Shown: piece by piece, positions 1 to 8,249 of the stretch
How positions within the stretch are numbered: position 1 is the first letter of the stretch
Layout: each line of letters opens with the position of its first letter
Assembly (NCBI RefSeq): GCF_000472865.1
Contig: NZ_AXAP01000055.1
Location: forward strand, 118-53,641
DNA: 53,524 bases
Source: Bradyrhizobium elkanii WSM2783
GTDB taxonomy: Bacteria; Pseudomonadota; Alphaproteobacteria; Rhizobiales; Xanthobacteraceae
Direction: 5' to 3'
The notes under the pieces: model-generated
Told to the model about the DNA's origin: nothing
The model's input: only the letters and a program-made list of their open reading frames with translations
Databases searched by the model: none
Program-made: the position numbers and the translations under genes

Positions 1-457
1 CCAAGCTCCTCTATGAGCGGTGATCTTCGCAATCACCGGACTTACCATGACCGCTCCAGCCTCTCAGGCTTTTGCAGAACCTTCCGCACACTACCGTGGA
101 AGCCTTTCCGTTGAGCCCTGGGGTCTGGACTCAACCAGCCGGAGGGCGGCTTTCGGCCCGAAGGAGCCAGTCTCAATCTCACGCCACAGAGACGGGTGAC
201 ACCACCTGGTTCACACACCGCACCGTTAAGGTTGACTTCGAGCCTCCGCGTGAATCTTTCACACATGATGCGCGAATTCTTGAAAGGGTGTCCGGCTCAA
301 ATTCTAGAGATACGTTCGTGTTGAGATCGGTCACAGTCAGCAACTAATGATAGCTGGACGGTTCTAAGCGAACTGCCTATCCGTTGACGTCGCTAAGACG
401 TTCTCGTTCGCCCACCAAGACCGGGCGTAGACGTGATGAACAGGAGAAGCAGGCAAC
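1..457. other. Leading region without a recognisable gene
   Basis: Short open frames occur on both strands, but none has family-like sequence or a convincing ribosome binding site. The stretch is richer in AT near 280-440 than the genes to its right. It probably holds the promoter of the GFA-family gene, whose Shine-Dalgarno-like AGGAGAAG lies just upstream of position 458. I see no repeat or RNA gene here. Confidence 0.5.
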
Positions 458-904
458 ATGGTGGATGATACGAACGTTCGGGCTGGCCAGTGCCATTGCG
501 GTGCGGTGCGTTTCGAGGTGACGCTCAGCGACGGCTTCAATTCGATCCGCCGCTGCACCTGCTCTTACTGCCGAATGCGAGGCGCCGTCGTTGTCATGGC
601 GGAAATGGGTGGGATCAAGGTCCTGCAGGGCGAGGATGCGTTAACAAGCTACCGCTTCCATACCGGATCAGCGCAGCACTTCTTCTGTTCTCGCTGCGGA
701 ATATACACACATCATCAACGACGATCTAACCGGAATCTATATGCGGTAAACGTGGCTTGCCTGGACGGGGTAAGCCCATTCGATTTCTCCGAGGTGCCTG
801 TCATGGATGGCGTCAATCACACGAACGACACCGGCATGCCAACGCGTCGAGCAGGCACACTCCGCTTCATCCCAACAAGCCTGCTAGCTATTCCGTCCGG
901 GTAG
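458..904 (+). CDS. GFA-family (glutathione-dependent formaldehyde-activating-like) zinc protein
   Basis: This 148-aa protein has the cysteine layout of the GFA/CENP-V fold: CHCGAV at residues 12-17, a CTCSYC cluster at 33-38 and FCSRCG at 76-81. These are the Zn-binding positions of the family. The family is named after a glutathione/S-hydroxymethylglutathione-binding enzyme, but most members, including this one, have no proven reaction. The start is supported by AGGAGAAG about 10 bases upstream. It is convergent with the next gene, and their stop codons are only about 20 bases apart. The protein is cytosolic by appearance, with no signal peptide. Family assignment is firm; substrate is unknown. 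Confidence 0.85.
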   Translation: MVDDTNVRAGQCHCGAVRFEVTLSDGFNSIRRCTCSYCRMRGAVVVMAEMGGIKVLQGEDALTSYRFHTGSAQHFFCSRCGIYTHHQRRSNRNLYAVNVACLDGVSPFDFSEVPVMDGVNHTNDTGMPTRRAGTLRFIPTSLLAIPSG

Positions 905-923
905 GGAACGGCTCATACGCGGC

Positions 924-1658
924 TCATGGATTTACGCAAAGCATCGAGCAGTAGCCAAAATTGAGCTTTCGTCGTGTTTTTCCGCTGCCGCCTTGTGTTG
1001 ATCCCGAACAAGCTTCTACGATAGCTGTTCCCATCTCGAGTTGGGCGCAGCCGCCAATTCTTGTCTTGTTTGCGACGTTGTCTGGGAGACTGCCGTCAAG
1101 CATCGGGTTGCTGGTAACCTCGGCCGGGATTCCTGCAGCATCCAATTCTTCCAGAACGATATCGCGCAACTCGTCGTCCAGTCCGCCGAGCTGAATTCTT
1201 CCATTCGCTTGGGTGTCCGTACAGCCGTGCAAGCTGATACAACGTTGAGCGTTTTCAACCAACTTCGTGGCTATTGGCTCATCGTAGTGGGAAGCCGTCA
1301 CATGCAGGTCGCCGTTGCTGGAGGGCAACAACCCTTCAAACAGCCAGAGGTCATGCAATCCAAGACCATCAACTGTGGTCGCCAGCGTAGCCGGATGATA
1401 GCCGGCCGTAGCTAGAGCGATCTCGCTTGTGCCGGTCTCAATGCCACCTCCGTGGAGGGCCATGATGATCTTTTGTGTTTCCGTGTTGTCCGTGACCTGT
1501 TCTTCCACCAGTTGGCGCCACTCATGACGTAGCCATCTTTTTCCATATGCCATCCCTTCGACGTTGTTCGGATCATCGTACAGAGCAGTCATGGAATCAT
1601 ATTTGTCAGGTCCTCGTGGCATATCACCGATCTCCGTGCAGTCGGCTGGAATGATCAA
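924..1658 (-). CDS. Poly-gamma-glutamate hydrolase-family (PghP-like) zinc peptidase
   Basis: The 244-aa product resembles phage PghP-type poly-gamma-glutamate hydrolases. HGGGIE at residues 69-74 corresponds to the metal/active-site motif, followed by the family's LFEGLLPSSNG-LHVTASHYDEP block (106-128) and SLHG (142-145). Enzymes of this fold cleave gamma-glutamyl bonds in capsule or slime polymer. The start could also be Met13 (1622) or Met23 (1592), because homologous sequence begins near residue 25. The last 25 or so residues are Cys/Gly-rich and unlike the family. It lies 150 bases downstream of the large wall-hydrolase gene on the same strand, so it may share that gene's function or transcript. 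Family confidence is good; the polymer substrate is inferred. Confidence 0.8.
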   Translation of the reverse strand: MIIPADCTEIGDMPRGPDKYDSMTALYDDPNNVEGMAYGKRWLRHEWRQLVEEQVTDNTETQKIIMALHGGGIETGTSEIALATAGYHPATLATTVDGLGLHDLWLFEGLLPSSNGDLHVTASHYDEPIATKLVENAQRCISLHGCTDTQANGRIQLGGLDDELRDIVLEELDAAGIPAEVTSNPMLDGSLPDNVANKTRIGGCAQLEMGTAIVEACSGSTQGGSGKTRRKLNFGYCSMLCVNP

Positions 1659-1808
1659 GAGCCGGTCGCGGCTTGCGGCTCTTGCTGGCGAATGGTGGAC
1701 CTCCGGACACGATAAGGCTGCCGCCCTGACTTCTTCGAGAACGCGTAGCCAGACCCGACCGGCGATCCGGATCGGACCATTTAGGTTGCAGGTTTCAGTT
1801 CGACATTC

Positions 1809-4800
1809 TTACCCGCCACCCGCCTTCTCGATCATGCGCATGACGGCATGGAGCTCCCTCCCGTAAGTCGGTCCGGTGGCGTAGCCCGCGCGAGCGACTT
1901 CGGTTGCGAAGGCGTATGGGTCGTGGGTGACCGCGAACGCCTTGGCGTACCGCTTGTTGCGCGCCAGAAATGAGCCGTGCTCGCTGAACGCGGTGGCAGC
2001 GTCGGGATAGACGCGGAACCAGTCGCGCACGACATAGTCGTACTTGCCGTCGGGCCGCGGCGTCACCGAGATCACTTCGGGGAATTTGGCGTCGGGCCGC
2101 GACATGACCTCCTTGGTCTTCAGCAACTGCCGCATGTTTTCGGGCATGCTGGCTTTTGCCTTGATACCGAAAAAATTGAAGCCGGGCGCATGCGCACCCC
2201 AGCCGGATTCCAGCGCTGCCTGGCCGAGCGTTACCAGGGCGGGTACGCGGCTCGCCGCCTGCGAAGCCCTGGCTGACTCGCCGAACGTGGCGACGAACGC
2301 TTTCGGCGCGAGCTTCTTGCCCGGCACGTAGGGCAAGGGCGTCGGCGCAGGAGGCGTAGGAGCGGGGGCGGGCGGCAGCGACCGGCCACCCAGCGCGGCG
2401 CCAATCGCGGCCTTGGTCGCCGCGCCGACGACGCCGTCGGCCTCCAGCCCGCTGCGCGACTGAAACCCATGCACCGCGCCTTCGGTGTTCGAACCAAAAT
2501 CACCGTCCACTGCCAAATCGTAGCCGAGCCCGACAAGGGCGCGCTGCAGGCTGCTCACGCCGTCGCCTTTGCTGCCCCGGCGCAGCGTCGGTCCGAGCAT
2601 GAATTCGGCGACGCCTTTGAGGCGGTCCACCAGCCCCGGATCGCCTCCCGCTTCGCCCGCGAGCAGGGCTTCCAGGGTGAGGGTCTCGTCGGCTGGAGAT
2701 TCGCCCTCGCAGGCGGCGCGCACGTCCTCACCGTCGCTGAAATTCTCCTGCCAGTTCTCTTGCCAAGTCTCCTGCCAAATCTCCTGCCATCCCTCGTCCT
2801 CGGCTTCGCTCTGCGCGCCCGGCAGCGGCGCGAGGTCGAGGTGGAAGTGGATGATAAGGGGATGCGGTCCATGCCAGTTGAGCCCCGTCACGCGCTTGTT
2901 CTTGTCTTTGCGCGTCGTGCCGGCGAAGATCACGTTGGGCTTGCCGGTCTCCCGGTTGATCTCGTCGGCGACCGCGAAATCGTTGTAGATGATCCGCCAT
3001 TTGGCCGGCATCGCCTTCGCGGTCTCGTTCACCGCGCGCAGCAAACTCAAGGCATCGTCGCGGAGATAGAAGCCGCGAGCGTCGCGCCTGTTCAGGAACA
3101 GATCGAGCGAATAGCCGCGGTCGTTGAAGCTCCCGCCGCCATGTCCGCGATAGGTGCCCGCTCCGAGGCCTGCGCCGTAGCGGCGGTGCAGCTGGGCAAA
3201 GAAGCGGACCATGATCGGCGCGACAGGCGCCTTGTCGCTTCCGTCAATCGACGCGTGACTGACCAGCTCCACCCGCTGCGCCGGCGGCCCGAAATCGCCG
3301 AGCGAGCCGCCCGATGGCTCGGTGCGGAAGCGCATCTCTTCCTCGCGGCTGATCATCCAGGCGCGGCGGAGAACGTCGTCGGCGTACTTCGTCCCGAAGC
3401 GCATGCGGGCGCCCTTCAGCGTATCCTCGTAGTCGCCGCGCAGCGCCGCGCTTCGTTCGTCGGCCGAAGGCTTTCCGCCCGTCCGCCGCGACCACTCCGC
3501 AGCCAATCTGGCAATGAAGGCATCGAGATCCTCGTCGACAGGAAGCGGCGCAGGCGGGGTCGGTGCCGGCGGGATGGGAGCAGGTGGAGTAGGTAGCGGC
3601 GCGATCTTGCCGCCGAGCGCTGCGGCGATACCCGCCTTGGTGCGCGGGCCGACCACGCCGTCGGCGGCGAGGCCTGCGCCGGACTGAAAGGCGAGGACCG
3701 CTTTTTCGGTTGCAGCGCCAAATCGTCCGTCGATTTCGCCCGGCGAATGGCCGAGTTGCGCCAGCGCGCGCTGCAGGGCTTCGACACCGGCGCCGCCGTT
3801 GCCGCGGCGAAGCGTCGGTCCGACCACAAGAGCCGAGGCGCCCTGCAAGAGGTCGGCAGCTCCACCGGCCTCGGTGTCGAATGCGCGCACGCCGACGCCT
3901 GCAGGCCATCCTGCGTCATCCGATTCCGGTTCGAACCACTCGGCCTCGAATTTTCGGGGCGCCGAGTGGGCGCCGCACCCGCATCCGCACCCTTCGTGCT
4001 CGATTTCGTCCTCGGACGATTCAGGCCAGCGCGTGTCGGAGAAGTCTTCGTCGAGCTTGTCGCCAGGAAGGCCTGCTTCCACGTCCAGCCAAGCCAACGA
4101 TTCCCCGTCGCCTCTCTCGAAATGAGTTTCCGCGCTCGACATCGCATCGAAATTCTCGAAGGCCTCGCCATCCGGGGCTGTGCCGAGCTCGCTCAACAAG
4201 GTCGGGAGGAGTTTACCGGGCAGCGCGCAATGGGTGATCGAATTTGGCACGGGGCGCAGCGCCACCGCGCCCGCACTGGCGCGGCCGTCGAATTTGTCGG
4301 TCTGAGATTTGGCGCGGTAAACGATGTCCACGCCCAAACCCGGCCGGGCTGCGGCGAGCGCCTTGAACGCCGCGATGGGCGGGCTTCCGTAGGTGGCGTC
4401 AAGCACCCACACCTTGACGAGCTTCGCAAGCGCGCCGGTGCCGAGCGCCGTGGATTTGTTCGCGTTGGCGAGCGGATAGAGCACGCCGTAGGCGCGCGAG
4501 TGCCCGGAAATGACGAGCCGGCCGATTTGCGTGCCGCTCCGCTCGAGGCGGCGGTCCGTCTCGCCCAGCACTTCGGCAAACAGCGCATTGAGCTGCGCAG
4601 GCCGGTCGAGGCCGTGTGCACTCCAGCCTGCGTCGCTCCCAATCTGGAGCTGCGGCACGATCAGCAGCATCGGCCGGCCGCTGTCGGTCACGATCTTGCC
4701 GAGCCGGAAGGTCGCCTCCGTCACGATGCCCGCAGGCATGGCTCGCGGCACGCCGCACGGACTGAGCAGCCCGTGGATGTAGAGCAACATGTCGACCGGC

Positions 4801-6605
4801 CCGCTGCCTCGAACGGCCGCAGCCGACGCGAATACGGCGATCTTCGTGCCGGTGACGCGGGAGCGGTAGATCCATAACGCGCCGTCAAGATACGGCTTCG
4901 TGGACGGAACGACGGCTTCGATTTCGAACTCGCTCGTGATCGTCGGCTTGCGGCGAAACTCCCAGTGCCATTCCTCGGTCGGCAACTGCTCGAAGCCGTA
5001 AGCCGCCGCGTTCTGCTTCAGCCATCCATAGAACCAGCTCCTGCGCCAGGCCGCTCGCGCTGCGTCACTGCTACCGTTGGCAACCTCGAATCCCGCTTTT
5101 CTGTTCTGATAGAAGTCGACGGCAATGCCGTTCTGGTGATTGCTGTAGCCTGGCGCCGCAATCCGGCCACCCAGGCCAAAGCCGCCGTAGGCCTTCGACT
5201 TCAGCATGTAGGCGGCTGCTGCCTTCGAATGCGGACCTTCGGCAAGAGCTTCGCGGTGCGCGCGTGTCCGGTTGTAGTAGCCCTTGAAATACCTGAGCCA
5301 CAGCGAGCGCTGGTGCTCGCTGCCGCGATAGCCGCTTGCTGCCGTCAATCGTTTCGTTCGCAGCGCATCTGCATCACCCGCAATCTGAGCCTTCTGCAGA
5401 TCTGCATTTGCAGCGGTGAGCAGGCGGCCTGCGGCCCGCGCGGTCTCCGGCCGCGTCTTGACGCTGGTGCCGGGGATCGTCTCGACCTGAGTGCTGCTCA
5501 GGTCGGGCAGGGGAGCACCCCTGGCCTTGCGGCTGCGGGCGATATGCTCGGCGAGCACACTGTTGCGAAAGGCGATCTGCTCCGCTGTTGCGGTCCACGC
5601 CTCGGACTCGAGATATTCGTCCTCACCTTCGTGTTCGTCTTCGGCGCAGCGGCTGGCTCCGGATTCCAGCTCGCGAGCCTCCTCGAGCTCGCGCGCCCAA
5701 GGCTCCGAGCTTTCGTCTCGCGCGGCTTCGTTGTCCGCGGAAAAGCCATGCGAATCCCACGCCTGGGCTTCAAGCCCGGTGAACGATGTTTCATCGTAAT
5801 CTTCCGACAGCGAGCCTTCCAGCTCCGGCTCGAAGCTCTCGCTCAGCAGGGTCATGCCCTCGACGGCGAAGAAGGCGTAGCTATCCGCGTTGTCCAGGGC
5901 CTGCTTCGGGGACAGGGTCGAATATTTCGGTTCGGGCTCGTAGGCCTGGTCCTTGATGCCGACATAGCGATGCGCGACCTCGTGGATGAGGGTCACCTCC
6001 TGCGCGTCGGGCGCCAGCGCGCTGAAGTTGCAGTGCCTCGGCCGCGTGTCGAAGCAGATGTGGACTTTGCCGAAACCGCCGAACAACTGCGTCGTCAGGG
6101 CATAACCGCAGACGGCTCCCTTGCCGTCCGTGGCGCAGTCGGTCTCGCCGCGGAACTTGATTCCATCCTTCAGCGCCTTTTCGATCCGCATCAGCCGTGT
6201 GACGATGTGACGGAGATCGTCGTGCTTCGTGGTGTGAAAATGCCGCAGCAGCAGCTGCCGCGTGGCTGCGCCCATCCGATCCGGCCGTCCGTACGCGCTG
6301 CCGACGAACGAGGCCGCATGCCGCACTGCGCGCAGACACCGTTCGGTGACGTCAAGCAGCAGCTGCTTCTGCGTCGACGTACAGTTCGCGAAGGAGTGGG
6401 GTGAGCCCAGTTCTTCCTCATCGAGGGACTGGGATTCACGCGCACCAGTCCACTCCGCTTCGCCCGAAAAGGCCACGAACGGGTTGTCCTCGAGCGTGGC
6501 GAACGCTCCAATTCCGCTGTGGTTCTCCGGCTCGGACGTCTCCGCGAACGGAGCGTCGAGGCCGAGCGGGTCGAGCGATTGGAAATCCTGCGTGGACCCG
6601 TGCAT
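1809..6605 (-). CDS. Giant multi-enzyme wall/protein hydrolase (M35-like, M15, alpha/beta hydrolase, 2 PG-binding, glucosaminidase)
   Basis: The 1598-aa product strings together several modules. First is an aspzincin/M35-like metallopeptidase (about 70-255; HEVAH at 208-212, then GIKDQAY and NADSYAFF). Next is a VanY/M15 D,D-carboxypeptidase-like domain (about 395-550; SNHQNGIAVD at 488-497 and EEWHWEF at 544-550), then an alpha/beta-hydrolase-like domain (560-800; GHSRAYG at 701-707). A PG_binding_1 repeat (930-998), a proline-rich linker and a second M15-like domain (1110-1260) follow. The protein ends with a second PG_binding_1 repeat (1338-1406) and a FlgJ-like glucosaminidase (1430-1590; QAALESGWG, likely catalytic Glu1466). 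There is no Sec or Tat signal. The N-terminus is acidic with PFAET and ENPF-like motifs. AGGAGGCAG precedes the ATG. It is the last of five tightly spaced genes. Module calls are strong for M15, PG-binding and glucosaminidase and moderate for M35 and the hydrolase. Confidence 0.88.
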   Translation of the reverse strand: MHGSTQDFQSLDPLGLDAPFAETSEPENHSGIGAFATLEDNPFVAFSGEAEWTGARESQSLDEEELGSPHSFANCTSTQKQLLLDVTERCLRAVRHAASFVGSAYGRPDRMGAATRQLLLRHFHTTKHDDLRHIVTRLMRIEKALKDGIKFRGETDCATDGKGAVCGYALTTQLFGGFGKVHICFDTRPRHCNFSALAPDAQEVTLIHEVAHRYVGIKDQAYEPEPKYSTLSPKQALDNADSYAFFAVEGMTLLSESFEPELEGSLSEDYDETSFTGLEAQAWDSHGFSADNEAARDESSEPWARELEEARELESGASRCAEDEHEGEDEYLESEAWTATAEQIAFRNSVLAEHIARSRKARGAPLPDLSSTQVETIPGTSVKTRPETARAAGRLLTAANADLQKAQIAGDADALRTKRLTAASGYRGSEHQRSLWLRYFKGYYNRTRAHREALAEGPHSKAAAAYMLKSKAYGGFGLGGRIAAPGYSNHQNGIAVDFYQNRKAGFEVANGSSDAARAAWRRSWFYGWLKQNAAAYGFEQLPTEEWHWEFRRKPTITSEFEIEAVVPSTKPYLDGALWIYRSRVTGTKIAVFASAAAVRGSGPVDMLLYIHGLLSPCGVPRAMPAGIVTEATFRLGKIVTDSGRPMLLIVPQLQIGSDAGWSAHGLDRPAQLNALFAEVLGETDRRLERSGTQIGRLVISGHSRAYGVLYPLANANKSTALGTGALAKLVKVWVLDATYGSPPIAAFKALAAARPGLGVDIVYRAKSQTDKFDGRASAGAVALRPVPNSITHCALPGKLLPTLLSELGTAPDGEAFENFDAMSSAETHFERGDGESLAWLDVEAGLPGDKLDEDFSDTRWPESSEDEIEHEGCGCGCGAHSAPRKFEAEWFEPESDDAGWPAGVGVRAFDTEAGGAADLLQGASALVVGPTLRRGNGGAGVEALQRALAQLGHSPGEIDGRFGAATEKAVLAFQSGAGLAADGVVGPRTKAGIAAALGGKIAPLPTPPAPIPPAPTPPAPLPVDEDLDAFIARLAAEWSRRTGGKPSADERSAALRGDYEDTLKGARMRFGTKYADDVLRRAWMISREEEMRFRTEPSGGSLGDFGPPAQRVELVSHASIDGSDKAPVAPIMVRFFAQLHRRYGAGLGAGTYRGHGGGSFNDRGYSLDLFLNRRDARGFYLRDDALSLLRAVNETAKAMPAKWRIIYNDFAVADEINRETGKPNVIFAGTTRKDKNKRVTGLNWHGPHPLIIHFHLDLAPLPGAQSEAEDEGWQEIWQETWQENWQENFSDGEDVRAACEGESPADETLTLEALLAGEAGGDPGLVDRLKGVAEFMLGPTLRRGSKGDGVSSLQRALVGLGYDLAVDGDFGSNTEGAVHGFQSRSGLEADGVVGAATKAAIGAALGGRSLPPAPAPTPPAPTPLPYVPGKKLAPKAFVATFGESARASQAASRVPALVTLGQAALESGWGAHAPGFNFFGIKAKASMPENMRQLLKTKEVMSRPDAKFPEVISVTPRPDGKYDYVVRDWFRVYPDAATAFSEHGSFLARNKRYAKAFAVTHDPYAFATEVARAGYATGPTYGRELHAVMRMIEKAGGG

Positions 6606-6626
6606 CGTCTGCCTCCTGCGTTGACC

Positions 6627-7793
6627 TCAACGTGCGCCGACGAGCAGTGGCGGCCGGGTCGGCGGCCGCATCTCGATCGGCTTTGCGCGTGTCTTCAGAT
6701 CCTTGCCAGTTGCGGATGCCCACTCAGTGATGACCCGCCTGCTCGAAGCTCCGATCGGCGAAGCTGCGCCCGGCGGCGAACCGACCGGCGGCTGCTCGAG
6801 GTAGAGAACCCACGCCAGTTCAGGTCCGGACACGACGCCGGACTCGACGATGCGCAGGAACCGGGAAAGATCGCCAGCCATCGAGAACAGAGCCGACGAC
6901 CTGCTGTGCGGTGCGAGCCCAACGCGCTCGCCGATCATCCGCAGGCGCTCGTAGGGGCTCGTGGCGTTGGCAACCAGATCCTCGACCACCGGCGTGTTGG
7001 CGCTTAGCGTCAATTCGGCCCAGCCGAGGGCCGTCGCCGCGACCAGCTCCTCCCGGCTGAGCAACTGATTTTGCCGCCGGGCGCGCAGTGCAAATCGCAG
7101 TGCTTCGGCGATCCTGAAAATCCGATCGTCGTCTGAGGCGTTCACGCCGGATGTGTTGCGAACGTTGGTGATCGCCTGCCACAGTTCAAAAAGGAGTTCC
7201 TCGAACACCTGGATGAATGACGCGTTCGCGTGCGTGGCCTTGTCGTAGGTGGGCGGCCGGTTGTCGTCGGTGCCAAATGCCAGGTCGAGGCCGAAGAGCC
7301 GCCAGTATGCGTTGCGCCGTATCGCCTCGGGATCGGGACGGATGACACTGGTGGACAGCCACGGGGCAAGCGGATTGGCCGCACCAAACAGCAGCACCTC
7401 GGTGATCTCGAGCCAACGCTGGGTCGCGATTGACGGGATGCCCAATCCCTCGCCGGAGCGATACTCCCGGACGACGCGGCGCAGGATCTGGATGGCGCGT
7501 GTGTTCTCCAGAACGTAGCTGTAGCCGAGGTGGTCCCATTGCGGGACACCGGCCAACGACGGATCCGGGATGAATGGCGCGAATGCGCCGATGTCGTAGC
7601 GGAGGAAGGCCAGCCGGGCCGGGCTGGCCGGCTGCGGATTGGGCGGCGGTCCCCATACGCGAAAGGCGTTCCAGACCTGTTCCATGTGGAGCAACAGATC
7701 GAACGGATCGCACATGAGCACTATTGCGGCCGCCGCGTCGCGCGACATGTTGGACGGCGGCGCCATCATGCGGTCAATCAGCTGCTGGATCAT
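6627..7793 (-). CDS. Conserved-looking 388-aa protein of unknown function in the lytic operon
   Basis: The start at 7793 was chosen because it lies two bases after the stop of the upstream coiled-coil gene; the open frame extends further upstream but there it only shadows that gene. The protein begins MIQQLIDRMMAPP. It is mostly alpha-helical in composition, with recurring Arg/Leu/Trp-rich segments and no recognisable catalytic motif, signal peptide or membrane helix. The next gene, for the 1598-aa hydrolase, starts 21 bases downstream. Tight spacing argues for a structural or accessory role (assembly, immunity or delivery) alongside the hydrolases, but that is inference only. I do not recognise the family. 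Confidence 0.75.
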   Translation of the reverse strand: MIQQLIDRMMAPPSNMSRDAAAAIVLMCDPFDLLLHMEQVWNAFRVWGPPPNPQPASPARLAFLRYDIGAFAPFIPDPSLAGVPQWDHLGYSYVLENTRAIQILRRVVREYRSGEGLGIPSIATQRWLEITEVLLFGAANPLAPWLSTSVIRPDPEAIRRNAYWRLFGLDLAFGTDDNRPPTYDKATHANASFIQVFEELLFELWQAITNVRNTSGVNASDDDRIFRIAEALRFALRARRQNQLLSREELVAATALGWAELTLSANTPVVEDLVANATSPYERLRMIGERVGLAPHSRSSALFSMAGDLSRFLRIVESGVVSGPELAWVLYLEQPPVGSPPGAASPIGASSRRVITEWASATGKDLKTRAKPIEMRPPTRPPLLVGAR

Positions 7794-7795
7794 GA

Positions 7796-8230
7796 CTAAT
7801 ACCTTTCGTTGTCGCGTGGGCGCGGAACGACCTCGCCGATGAATGGAACGGGACGCGTTGGTATCGGCACGGTCGATGCTCCGGACCAGCTCGGCCGCGC
7901 CGTGGCTTCGATCATGCTTGCAAGACGCGCGTTCACAGCGCCATCCGTGATCGGAACGCGATGAGGTCCGATCTCCGCCAGCGGTGCGAGCTTGGTGGAC
8001 AGCTCCTCGAATCCGTTGGTCAGGATGCATTCGATCGCGCTCATCTGCGACAAGCGGCTCAGCGCCTGATTCAAGTGGCACAGCTCCTGCTCGCGCTTCG
8101 CATCGCGCTCGTGCAGTTCGTTGATGGTCTGCTTGAGGAGGTCGATCTCCTCGTTGCGCCCGTCCGATTGGCGTTTGGCAAGCTCCAGCACGGACTCGGA
8201 TTCCGCCGAAGATGAAGGCTTCTTGGCCAT
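7796..8230 (-). CDS. Small coiled-coil protein of the lytic operon
   Basis: This is a 144-aa product starting MAKKPSSSAESES; AGAAAGGAA precedes the ATG at 8230. Residues about 15-65 form a long charged heptad-like helix with Glu/Gln/Leu-rich spacing (for example EEIDLLKQTINELHERDAK), consistent with a coiled coil. The C-terminus is Pro/Arg-rich and likely disordered. It lies 19 bases after the zincin gene and 2 bases before the 388-aa gene, so the three are almost certainly co-translated. The open frame can be extended upstream to 8428, but that part overlaps the zincin gene and has no family-like sequence. Function unknown; an oligomerising scaffold or adaptor is one possibility. Confidence 0.75.
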   Translation of the reverse strand: MAKKPSSSAESESVLELAKRQSDGRNEEIDLLKQTINELHERDAKREQELCHLNQALSRLSQMSAIECILTNGFEELSTKLAPLAEIGPHRVPITDGAVNARLASMIEATARPSWSGASTVPIPTRPVPFIGEVVPRPRDNERY

Positions 8231-8249
8231 GTCGTATTCCTTTCTCAAT

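Noticed and set aside
4965..6404. 479-aa open frame on the plus strand
   Set aside because: Antisense to the 1598-aa hydrolase; composition is the mirror of a high-GC coding strand and it has no domain or ribosome binding site.
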